Of a DNA stretch of 11,557 bases, positions 1-6,616 are shown piece after piece (within the stretch, counting starts at the first letter, position 1; each line of letters begins with the position of its first letter). The notes beneath the pieces were generated by a model, which ran no database searches, was not told the origin of the DNA, and saw only the letters and a program-made list of their open reading frames with translations. The position numbers and the translations under genes were made by a program. This DNA comes from Faecalimonas sp. (GTDB lineage Bacteria > Bacillota_A > Clostridia > Lachnospirales > Lachnospiraceae). The stretch lies in the NCBI GenBank assembly GCA_026169575.1, contig JAPFCT010000330.1, positions 1 to 11,557 of the forward strand. The letters are read 5' to 3'.

Positions 1-265
1 CCTCTTCCCCGGTCTGTTCTCCGGATGTCTCAAGGATCTCCGGATTGATCAAAAGGATCGGTCCTTCTCCCACATCGATCGTCACAATTCTTTTTAATAC
101 GCCAACCTGCGGCGCTGCAAGTCCGACTCCCATCGCATCATACATCGTATCGAACATATCATCGATCAGCACTCTTGTGCGAGGTGTCATTTTTTCCACT
201 TCCTTGCAGACTTTTGTCAATACGTCATCTCCCATTTCACGGATTTTTCTAATTGCCATTTTCAT
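1..265 (-). CDS. def: Peptide deformylase, N-terminal part (cut by window edge)
   Basis: Peptide deformylase is a metal-dependent cytosolic enzyme that removes the formyl group from the initiator methionine of nascent proteins. About 88 residues are visible, beginning [16 protein letters not shown]. The family's first motif, [10 protein letters not shown], lies at about residues 46-55. The reading frame leaves the window at GEE, just where the second motif (EGCLS, with the metal-binding Cys) would be expected. That motif and the HExxH helix are therefore off the edge. The chosen start is ATG at 265; a second in-frame ATG at 259 (MAIRKI) is equally compatible with the family. The frame is closed upstream by TAG at 281-283, so no longer start is possible apart from a non-standard one. 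No Shine-Dalgarno sits at normal linear spacing (see the leader entry). It lies 160 bases downstream of priA on the same strand. The order priA-def, usually followed by fmt, is common in Firmicutes. Confidence 0.93.
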   Translation of the reverse strand, partial: MKMAIRKIREMGDDVLTKVCKEVEKMTPRTRVLIDDMFDTMYDAMGVGLAAPQVGVLKRIVTIDVGEGPILLINPEILETSGEQTGEE

Positions 266-300
266 TTTTGTATGGACAATCTACAGCCAAATGTATCCAT
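262..300 (-). CDS. Possible 12-codon leader ORF overlapping the def start
   Basis: A short frame [12 protein letters not shown] begins at ATG 300-298 and ends at TGA 264-262, which overlaps the def ATG (265-263) as ATGA. AAAGGAG at 310-304 lies only 3 bases upstream of this ATG, closer than is usual. The same frame stays open back to an ATG at 366 (34 codons), but that start lacks a clear ribosome binding site. If translated, it could couple ribosomes to def, which has no linear Shine-Dalgarno of its own. I recognise no function in the peptide. It may not be translated at all if the hairpin at 270-302 forms, because its start codon is in the stem. Confidence 0.2.
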   Translation of the reverse strand: MDTFGCRLSIQK

Positions 301-310
301 ACGCTCCTTT
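263..310 (-). promoter_or_regulatory. def leader: Shine-Dalgarno, hairpin, start codon
   Basis: Read on the minus strand, the strong Shine-Dalgarno AAAGGAG (310-304) is followed by one base and then a predicted stem-loop at 302-270. The outer stem is GTATGGA/TCCATAC (302-296 with 276-270, 7 bp). The inner stem is TACA/TGTA (295-292 with 285-282, 4 bp), with a 6-base loop and a 5-base bulge. AAAA and the def ATG at 265 follow. Linear spacing from Shine-Dalgarno to ATG is 38 bases. With the hairpin folded it is about 5 bases, which would be functional. The pairing is directly visible; its role in initiation is inferred. Confidence 0.45.
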
Positions 311-425
311 CCTGTTCTCTTTCTTATCGTAAAATCAACTGTAATTCTTATCGCTTTCTCTTTCATTCCCCGGGATCCACCGTCTGATCCCACATACTTC
401 TGTTTCTAAAATATCTTTTATTTAT

Positions 426-2669
426 TTAAAAGACGCCCATCGGATTAAAGTCAAACTGTACCCAGATCTGCTGGAATCCGGTATTGATCTCAATATATCT
501 TTCCAGCTGATCTTTCAGAAATACAAGCGTCTCTTCTCTCTCTGCTTTCAGATAGATCACTCTGCGGTAAATATCCCGCACTTTTCCGACATAAGGACTT
601 GCCGGTCCGATCACCCAGACATCCATTCCTTTCTGCCCCAGTCTCTTCTGACAGGTCTCTGCATAATTCTTTAGATAGTGACATGCCGTCTCAAGAAGGC
701 TTTCCTCTTTGCAGGAAACCAAAACTGCAAGAAGCTGACTTGCCGGAGGATAGCCCATCAGGGTACGGTAAGTCATTTCTTCCTGAAAGAACTGCTCATA
801 ATCCTGCTTTGCAGCCGCCACAATACTGTAATGTTCCGGGCTGTATGTCTGGATCACGACTTCTCCTGCCTTCTCTCCTCTTCCTGCGCGGCCTGCCGCC
901 TGCGTTAGAAGCTGAAACGTCCGCTCACCCGCCCGGTAATCATCGGCATAGAGTGATAAATCTGCTGCAAGTACTCCAACCAGTGTCACATTTCCGAAGT
1001 CATGGCCTTTTACGATCATCTGTGTTCCCACAAGGATATCAGCCTCTCCATTTGCAAATGCTGCAAGAATCTTCTCATGCCCGTCTTTCTGTCTGGTCGT
1101 ATCCATATCCATCCGAAGCGTCCTTGCCTGCGGAAATTCCCGCATCAGCAATTCCTCGATCTGCTGTGTTCCTGCACGAAAGCCTCCGATATGTGCAGAA
1201 CCACACTCCGGGCACACGGTCACCATCGGCCGCTCATATCCGCAGTAATGACACACCAGTTTTCCATTTCTGTGTGAGGAGAGGGAGACATCACAGTGCG
1301 GGCATTTCACAACATGCCCGCAGGAGCGACACGAAATAAATCCCGCATAGCCCCTCCTGTTTAAAAAGAGCATGATCTGTTCTTGTTTTTTTAACCGGTC
1401 TTCCATCAGACTGCGAAGTTCATCGCTGAAAATAGAGCGATTTCCCTTTTCCAGTTCTTTCCTCATGTCTGCCACCGTCACCCGCGCCAATTCTCTCTGC
1501 TTTGCACGCGCCGGCAGACGAAGCATACGAAATTCTCCGGTCACCGCTTTGTAAAACGCTTCCATCGACGGGGTCGCAGAGCCAAGCACGACACTTGCCC
1601 CCTCCATATTTGCACGGGCGATCGCCGTCTCTCTTGCGTGATAGCGCGGTGTCTGTTCGCTTTTGTAAGTTCCCTCGTGCTCCTCGTCAATGACGATCAG
1701 TCCCAACGATTCAAACGGGGTAAACAACGCTGAGCGCGGACCGATCATCACATCGATCTCCCCCCGCCTGGCACGGAGCATCTGGTCATACCGCTCTCCC
1801 CTGGACAATTTTGAGTTCATGACGGAGACCCGGTCACCGAATCTCTGATAAAACCGCATCACAGTCTGATAAGTCAGCGCAATCTCCGGGATCAGAACGA
1901 TCGCCTGCTTTCCTTCTGAAACTACATGCTCGATCATCTCCATATAGACTTCTGTCTTTCCGCTTCCCGTCACGCCGTACACGAGGTATGTGCCGCGCAC
2001 CCCCTTCTGATATTCCCCACAGAAGGTGCGGATTGCTTCCTGCTGCGCTTCTGTATAAGAAAATTTCTGTACTTCCTTTTTCTGTGCTGCCACTGGATTC
2101 CGGTACACAAGCTCCATCTCCGTTTGCAGGATTCCCTGCGCTTCCATCGCACGGATCACCGATGCCGTCGCTTTCAGTTCCCGCACCGCAGTTTCATATG
2201 AAAGTACCGGAGTATCCAAAAGCGCCGCAAGCAGCCTTGCGCGGGCTGTCTGATTTTTTGAAAGCAAGGCTTCCAGTCTTGCTTCTGCCGCCTGTCTGTC
2301 AAGAAGGAGCCGCAACGTCCTTTTTTCCTTCTGTTTCTCCTGCTGTTTGATCGGCAGCACTGTTTTTAACGCCTGTATCATTGTTCCACCATAATGCTCC
2401 TTCATCCACGCAGCAAGGGCTACCAGCTTCGCTTCGATCGCGACATGGTTCTGGCTGATCCGAGAAATTTCCTTGATTTTCCCCGGATTGTAATTGCATT
2501 CTTCCGAAAATCCGATCACATATCCCTTCGTCTCACGGTTCGCCCTCCCAAACGGGATCCATACTTCCATCCCCGTCCTAAGTATCCCTTCCAGCGCCTC
2601 CGGAATCCGGTATTGAAATATCTTATCTAATTTTTCATGGGTAATATCTACAATGATATCTGCGTACAT
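426..2669 (-). CDS. priA: Primosomal protein N' (replication restart helicase PriA)
   Basis: PriA is a superfamily 2 DNA helicase that recognises stalled or collapsed replication forks and reloads the replicative helicase. The 747-residue length is normal. The N-terminal DNA-binding domain begins MYADIIVDITHEKLDKIFQY. The helicase core shows Walker A GVTGSGKT at 232-239, DEEH at 328-331, GSATPS at 363-368 and motif VI QAAGRAGRG at about 590-598. Eight cysteines at 447, 450, 456, 459, 473, 476, 486 and 489 form the two zinc sites inserted in the helicase domain. The protein ends at FDFNPMGVF, matching the family's DVDP/DFNP-type C-terminus. The ATG at 2669 directly follows the murE stop (TAG then ATG, no gap). 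Its ribosome binding site AGGAG lies within the last codons of murE. It is therefore almost certainly cotranscribed with murE and possibly translationally coupled. Confidence 0.98.
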   Translation of the reverse strand: MYADIIVDITHEKLDKIFQYRIPEALEGILRTGMEVWIPFGRANRETKGYVIGFSEECNYNPGKIKEISRISQNHVAIEAKLVALAAWMKEHYGGTMIQALKTVLPIKQQEKQKEKRTLRLLLDRQAAEARLEALLSKNQTARARLLAALLDTPVLSYETAVRELKATASVIRAMEAQGILQTEMELVYRNPVAAQKKEVQKFSYTEAQQEAIRTFCGEYQKGVRGTYLVYGVTGSGKTEVYMEMIEHVVSEGKQAIVLIPEIALTYQTVMRFYQRFGDRVSVMNSKLSRGERYDQMLRARRGEIDVMIGPRSALFTPFESLGLIVIDEEHEGTYKSEQTPRYHARETAIARANMEGASVVLGSATPSMEAFYKAVTGEFRMLRLPARAKQRELARVTVADMRKELEKGNRSIFSDELRSLMEDRLKKQEQIMLFLNRRGYAGFISCRSCGHVVKCPHCDVSLSSHRNGKLVCHYCGYERPMVTVCPECGSAHIGGFRAGTQQIEELLMREFPQARTLRMDMDTTRQKDGHEKILAAFANGEADILVGTQMIVKGHDFGNVTLVGVLAADLSLYADDYRAGERTFQLLTQAAGRAGRGEKAGEVVIQTYSPEHYSIVAAAKQDYEQFFQEEMTYRTLMGYPPASQLLAVLVSCKEESLLETACHYLKNYAETCQKRLGQKGMDVWVIGPASPYVGKVRDIYRRVIYLKAEREETLVFLKDQLERYIEINTGFQQIWVQFDFNPMGVF

Positions 2670-4142
2670 CTATTGCTCCTGCCCTCTTTCTTCCGCAAGG
2701 ATATCGGCGATCAGATCACGCTCATCCATGGCATACTTCACGCCTTTGATCTCCTGATAATCTTCATGTCCTTTTCCTGCAAGCACGATCACATCACCCG
2801 GCTGTCCATGGACGATCGCATAGCGGATCGCCTCTTTCCGGTCACAAATCTCCACATATGCTCCATCTGTCTTCTCTATTCCGGTCTTAATATCATTGAT
2901 GATCTCCTGCGGTTCTTCAAATCTTGGATTGTCCGATGTAATGATCGTTAAATCTGCCAGACGACCGGACACTTCTCCCATCTCATAGCGGCGGGTTTTG
3001 GAACGGTTTCCTCCACAACCAAACAGACATACAAGACGCTTTGGATGATATTCCTTTAAAGTAGTCAGAAGACTTTCAAGACTCATCGCATTGTGCGCAT
3101 AATCGATCATCAGTGTAAACTCATCCGAAACCTTGACCATCTCGATACGTCCTTTCACCTTCGCCACCTTCAGCGCCTTCTGGATCTTCTCCGCCGGAAC
3201 GTCAAAGTGTCTGCAGACTGCAATCGCAGTCAGAGAATTGTACACGCTGAATGTACCCGGAATATCGATTTCCACATCAAAATCCATCAGCCCCGCCACA
3301 TGGTATGCCACACCGAGATATCCCGGCTTCCCGACCAGTTCTGCATGTTCTGCCCGGAGATCTGCCTTCTCTGAAAATCCAAATGTTTCCACTTCGCAGG
3401 CTGCCCCCCGAAAGACATCTTCAAAATATGGATCATCCACATTAGCGATTCCGATTCTGCACTGTTTAAAAAGCATCCCCTTACATCTTTTGTAATCTTC
3501 AAAATCTTTATGCTCATTTGGTCCGATATGATCTTCCCCAAGGTTTGTAAAAATTCCGATCTCAAACGGGATTCCTGCAGTGCGGTGCAGCATCAGTCCC
3601 TGCGAAGATACTTCCATCACGACTGCATCACATCCTGCATCGACCATTTTCCGGAAATACTGATGGATCGTAAAAGATTCCGGCGTTGTATTGACTGCCG
3701 GGATCACCTCGTCCCCGATGATCGCCTCGATCGTTCCGATCAGCCCCACCTTATGTCCGACGCCTTCCAGAATCGACTTCACCATGTAGGTCGTCGTTGT
3801 CTTTCCCTTAGTGCCAGTAATTCCGATCACTTTCAGCTGCTCTGCCGGATACCCGAAATATGCCGCCGATGCAAGTGCCAGTGCATATCTTGTATCTTCC
3901 ACCCGGATGACTGTCATATGCTCCGGCGCTTCTACCTCTTTCTCGACAATAACTGCCGCTGCACCTTTTTCTGCCACATCTCTGATATACTGATGTCCAT
4001 CTGAGACAGCTCCGCTGATGCAGACAAAGACACTTCCTTTCGTCACCTTTCTGGAATCATTTGTCAGTTCCGTAATTTCTATCTCTTTCGTTCCCTGCAC
4101 AACTTCATATTGTAAACGTTCTAACAATGCTGTTAATTTCAT
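2670..4142 (-). CDS. murE: UDP-MurNAc-L-Ala-D-Glu:meso-diaminopimelate ligase
   Basis: MurE is a cytosolic Mur ligase that uses ATP to add the third residue of the peptidoglycan stem peptide to UDP-MurNAc-L-Ala-D-Glu. The protein has 490 residues. The N-terminal UMP-sugar-binding domain includes LTNDSRKV at 26-33. The ATP loop GITGTKGKTTTT lies at about 107-118. EVSSQGL lies at 177-183, and the lysine expected to be carbamylated is in EDYKRCKGML (about 221). IDYAHN at 346-351 is a Mur ligase motif. DNPR at 404-407 and GKGHEDYQ at 456-463 match the diaminopimelate-binding signature; lysine-adding enzymes normally lack the Arg of DNPR. This implies meso-DAP in the third stem position, as expected in most Clostridia. 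Start ATG at 4142 has AGGAGG 8 bases upstream. It is the first gene of the murE-priA-def operon, not part of a division/cell-wall cluster in this window. Confidence 0.97.
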   Translation of the reverse strand: MKLTALLERLQYEVVQGTKEIEITELTNDSRKVTKGSVFVCISGAVSDGHQYIRDVAEKGAAAVIVEKEVEAPEHMTVIRVEDTRYALALASAAYFGYPAEQLKVIGITGTKGKTTTTYMVKSILEGVGHKVGLIGTIEAIIGDEVIPAVNTTPESFTIHQYFRKMVDAGCDAVVMEVSSQGLMLHRTAGIPFEIGIFTNLGEDHIGPNEHKDFEDYKRCKGMLFKQCRIGIANVDDPYFEDVFRGAACEVETFGFSEKADLRAEHAELVGKPGYLGVAYHVAGLMDFDVEIDIPGTFSVYNSLTAIAVCRHFDVPAEKIQKALKVAKVKGRIEMVKVSDEFTLMIDYAHNAMSLESLLTTLKEYHPKRLVCLFGCGGNRSKTRRYEMGEVSGRLADLTIITSDNPRFEEPQEIINDIKTGIEKTDGAYVEICDRKEAIRYAIVHGQPGDVIVLAGKGHEDYQEIKGVKYAMDERDLIADILAEERGQEQ

Positions 4143-4150
4143 GCGGTTTT

Positions 4151-4156
4151 CCTCCT
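4151..4156 (-). promoter_or_regulatory. Ribosome binding site of murE
   Basis: AGGAGG on the minus strand, 8 bases before the ATG at 4142. This is a full match to the anti-Shine-Dalgarno core and fixes the murE start. Confidence 0.85.
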
Positions 4157-4197
4157 GATTTTCTACATACTGTTTTTTCAGTACCGATAACAGTTAT

Positions 4198-4226
4198 AGA
4201 ATAACACACTCGGATATACTTGTAAA
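4198..4226 (-). promoter_or_regulatory. Sigma-A promoter of the murE-priA-def operon
   Basis: On the minus strand, the -35 is TTTACA (4226-4221), followed by a 17-base spacer and the -10 TATTCT (4203-4198). Transcription would start near 4191, giving a leader of about 50 bases. The beginning of that leader contains an inverted repeat, ACTGTT/AACAGT (4194-4189 with 4174-4169), of unknown meaning. Confidence 0.75.
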
Positions 4227-4277
4227 ACGGTCTTCCTCTATTTTAGAAAGATTTCATTTCCGATTTTTTTGTCCTCC

Positions 4278-4306
4278 TTTACAAATATCCGAAAAAATGA
4301 TATAGT
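4278..4306 (+). promoter_or_regulatory. Sigma-A promoter of the VanZ-family gene
   Basis: The -35 is TTTACA (4278-4283), followed by a 17-base spacer and the -10 TATAGT (4301-4306). Transcription would start near 4313, and the ribosome binding site AAGGGGG is at 4322-4328. This promoter is divergent from the murE promoter, and the two -35 elements are about 50 bases apart. Confidence 0.75.
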
Positions 4307-4337
4307 TGCGTAATAATAAAAAAGGGGGTATAAATAT

Positions 4338-5210
4338 ATGAAAGAACTGATTACGTTTGTGTTGAAACCATTATCTTTTCTGCCTGCACTGGCAATGATG
4401 TATATGATCTACTCTTTTTCCGGACAGACTGGGGAGGAATCCGGAAATCTGAGCTATGAAGTAAGTGTAAAACTCGTAGAGATTGGAAACCAGGTCTTAG
4501 ATAAAGGGCTTCAGGACTGGGAAATTCCTGAGGTTGCCGCAAGGATCGAATATCCGGTCCGCAAACTTGCGCATATGAGTGAATATTTCATTCTCGCAGT
4601 GGCTGTCTCTCTGCCATTTTATGTGTACGGACTGCGCGGATTTCCGCTGATGCTTGTCGCAGGGATGATCTGTATCGGATTTGCAGCCGGCGATGAATAC
4701 CACCAGTCCTTTGTCGATGGGCGCGGCCCTTCTGTCGTCGATGTCGGAATTGACAGTGTCGGCGTATTTTTCGGAATCCTGACTGTGCGTATCGTCTGCT
4801 TTCTCTTCCTTGCTCCGGCGCGGATACTGGAGCGGAGAAGACATCGTCTGGAGCGAAAAGCAGCAAGGCGCAGACAGACTCCCCGCAGATCTTACAGTTC
4901 CTATGAATGTCGTTCCGCTCCGGCAAACAGCGTGCGAAGATATGATCCGGAACCTCGCAGATCTTCCCGCAGAAGCTATGACCATTATGATGATGACTAC
5001 TATGATGACTACTATGAGGAGGACTATCCGGTCGAAAACAATTATGAGGCGGATTATGAAGAGGAAGATTACAGAGATGCCATGCGTGCAGCCCGCCGCA
5101 AAAGATCTAACGCCTACTCCCGGACAGTTCCTTTTGGAAATGACCCGTTCAGTGATCATTTTGAAGAACAGCTCGGCAATGAAGTAAAGAAATTTACAGA
5201 GAACCAATAA
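4338..5210 (+). CDS. VanZ-family membrane protein with long charged C-terminal tail
   Basis: VanZ-like proteins are small integral membrane proteins. The founder gives low-level teicoplanin resistance, but the role of chromosomal relatives is generally unknown. Residues 1-158 form the VanZ core: a first membrane segment at about 12-27 leading into YSFSGQTGEESG, KLAHMSEYFILA at 76-87 starting the second segment, a third segment at about 103-117, then DEYHQSFVDGRGPSVVD (119-135) and a final segment at about 138-158. After the last segment comes an unusual 130-residue tail. It is Arg-rich at 160-213, then Tyr/Asp/Glu-rich at 214-245 (DDDYYDDYYEEDY at 218-230), then basic again at 250-257. The tail is probably disordered and cytoplasmic. 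ATG 4338 follows AAGGGGG by 9 bases. The gene has its own promoter, is monocistronic and converges with dinB. Family assignment is firm; function is not known. Confidence 0.88.
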   Translation: MKELITFVLKPLSFLPALAMMYMIYSFSGQTGEESGNLSYEVSVKLVEIGNQVLDKGLQDWEIPEVAARIEYPVRKLAHMSEYFILAVAVSLPFYVYGLRGFPLMLVAGMICIGFAAGDEYHQSFVDGRGPSVVDVGIDSVGVFFGILTVRIVCFLFLAPARILERRRHRLERKAARRRQTPRRSYSSYECRSAPANSVRRYDPEPRRSSRRSYDHYDDDYYDDYYEEDYPVENNYEADYEEEDYRDAMRAARRKRSNAYSRTVPFGNDPFSDHFEEQLGNEVKKFTENQ

Positions 5211-5234
5211 AAACAGTCTGCAAATTTTCTGTCT
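5211..5234. terminator. Weak possible bidirectional terminator, VanZ gene/dinB
   Basis: Only 24 bases separate two convergent genes. They contain a short ACAG...CTGT inverted repeat, flanked by an A-run on the left and TCTTT on the right. On the minus strand the repeat is followed by TTTTTATT, as expected for dinB termination. The stem is only about 4 bp plus imperfect extension, so the call is weak. Confidence 0.25.
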
Positions 5235-6470
5235 TTATGATTTCTTTTCAGGAGAAGGCAGCGCTCCTCTCATAACTGCATGTTCCCCATATTTCTTTCG
5301 GATCTCATCTACTGCCTGCTCAAGTTTTTCACGCTTTTTCTCCCGGGCCTCCTTCTTCTGCCGCTGCATCTCCTGCCCGGCCTGATAGTCAAACAGATTC
5401 ATCTGCCGCGGTCCCCGCTCATCTGACAGTTTGGATGTGCGGATTCCAAGCAGTCTGATCGGTCTCTGATCCCACAATTCCCGAAAAAGACTGCATGCAT
5501 TTTCATACAGCACACGATCTGAGCTGGTCGGAAACGAAAGCTGCCTCTGGTGGGAGACGCTTTGAAAGGTTGCATATTTGATCTCAACATTGATCATCCC
5601 CGCCTGCTGCTTTGCCTTTCTGAGCCGCGCACCTACACTCTCTGCCAGCATCAAAAGCACTTTCTGTGCTTCTGTTTCACTTGTGACATCCCGGGAAAGC
5701 GTCGTCGAATTCCCGATTCCTTTCGCCTGCGCCTGCTCTTTTGCCACTTTTGAGTGTGTGATCCCATTTGCAAATTCCCAAAGTGTCCTCCCATGGCTCT
5801 TCAGATGCAGTTCCAAAAGTTGCGGATCCATCCCTGCAAGATCACCGATTGTCCGGATCTCAAGCTTTTCCAGCACCCGGACGCTTGCTCTTCCCGCCAT
5901 ATAAAGTTCTGACACCGGAAGCGGCCACATCTTCTTTTCCACCTCCTCGGGAAACAGTGTATGAATCTTATCCGGTTTCTCAAAATCAGATGCCATCTTT
6001 GCAAGAAGCTTATTGGAGGAAATCCCGATATTTACCGTAAACCCAAACCGCTTGCGGATCTCGCCTTTTATCTCCTCTGCCGCCTCGGCTGGACCTGGAA
6101 AACGATGTGCGATCCCGGTAAAATCCATATAACATTCATCCACACTGACCTGCTCGATCTCAGGCGTATATCCCTTCAGAAATTCCATCAGTTTCTGACT
6201 GTATGCTCTGTACATCTGGTGATCCGGCGGCTTGATCAGAAGTGTCTGGCACTTCCGGAGTGCATTTGCCACTGGTTCTCCCGTCTTTATCCCATAACGC
6301 TTCGCAGGAATCGACTTTGCCAGAACAACCCCGTGTCTGGACTCCTGATTTCCTCCTATGATCGATGGGATCTCGCGCAGATCAATCTGTGCGCCATGTT
6401 TCAATTCTTCCACCGCTGTCCAGCTTAAATAAGCGGAATTCACATCAATATGAAAGATTATTTCGGACAT
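5235..6470 (-). CDS. dinB: DNA polymerase IV (Y-family translesion polymerase)
   Basis: DinB is an error-prone Y-family polymerase that bypasses damaged template bases. From ATG 6470 the protein has 411 residues. The palm shows HIDVNSAYLSW at 7-17, with catalytic Asp9, and SVDECYMDF at 109-117, with catalytic Asp111 and Glu112. Tyr14 occupies the sugar-discriminating steric-gate position. The thumb region and the little-finger domain (about 240-350) follow. QMNLF at 356-360 is a good beta-clamp-binding pentapeptide. The C-terminal 45 residues are highly charged and lysine-rich. The frame continues upstream to a GTG at 6494, but ATG 6470 gives the normal family N-terminus and has the purine-rich GAGGAAGGTGAG just before it. 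The gene lies 146 bases downstream of clpB on the same strand, and a candidate promoter of its own sits in that gap. Confidence 0.95.
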   Translation of the reverse strand: MSEIIFHIDVNSAYLSWTAVEELKHGAQIDLREIPSIIGGNQESRHGVVLAKSIPAKRYGIKTGEPVANALRKCQTLLIKPPDHQMYRAYSQKLMEFLKGYTPEIEQVSVDECYMDFTGIAHRFPGPAEAAEEIKGEIRKRFGFTVNIGISSNKLLAKMASDFEKPDKIHTLFPEEVEKKMWPLPVSELYMAGRASVRVLEKLEIRTIGDLAGMDPQLLELHLKSHGRTLWEFANGITHSKVAKEQAQAKGIGNSTTLSRDVTSETEAQKVLLMLAESVGARLRKAKQQAGMINVEIKYATFQSVSHQRQLSFPTSSDRVLYENACSLFRELWDQRPIRLLGIRTSKLSDERGPRQMNLFDYQAGQEMQRQKKEAREKKREKLEQAVDEIRKKYGEHAVMRGALPSPEKKS

Positions 6471-6519
6471 CCTTCTCACCTTCCTCTTCCACACCCTTTA
6501 CATTCTCGTTCATATAGCA

Positions 6520-6566
6520 AAAGAGAACATCTGTGCTGATTCTATCATTACACAAATGTTCTCTTT
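6520..6566 (-). terminator. Long inverted repeat after clpB; probable terminator
   Basis: The arms are AAAGAGAACAT (6520-6530) and ATGTTCTCTTT (6556-6566), a perfect 11-bp match. After one mismatch they extend by TGTG/CACA (6532-6535 with 6551-6554), giving 15 of 16 pairs around a 15-base loop. On the minus strand the stem ends in TCTCTTTT, a modest U-tract, so it can act as the intrinsic terminator of clpB. It also overlaps the candidate dinB promoter at 6544-6572. Confidence 0.6.
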
Positions 6567-6572
6567 CGTCAA
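6544..6572 (-). promoter_or_regulatory. Candidate dinB promoter inside the inverted repeat
   Basis: On the minus strand, TTGACG (6572-6567) is followed by a 17-base spacer and AATGAT (6549-6544, 4 of 6 matches to TATAAT). The start point would be near 6537, inside the loop of the inverted repeat. The spacer carries one repeat arm and the early transcript carries the other, a layout that suits an operator. The -10 is poor, so this is tentative. Confidence 0.4.
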
Positions 6573-6616
6573 TCATAAGCATCCTATATTCTGTCAGCAG
6601 TCTGCTCTATGTGTTG

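Noticed and set aside
599..1339. 246-codon open frame on the plus strand opposite priA
   Set aside because: It lies entirely antisense to priA. Its protein is rich in Pro, Ser, His and Arg with no family resemblance, as expected for a shadow frame.
4497..5207. 236-codon open frame on the minus strand opposite the VanZ gene
   Set aside because: It is antisense to a clear VanZ-family gene, its Ile/Val runs come from reading the repetitive Tyr/Asp codons backwards, and it has no ribosome binding site.
6471..6494. 8-residue extension of dinB to GTG 6494
   Set aside because: No spaced Shine-Dalgarno precedes the GTG, and the MSEIIFHIDV start matches the family.
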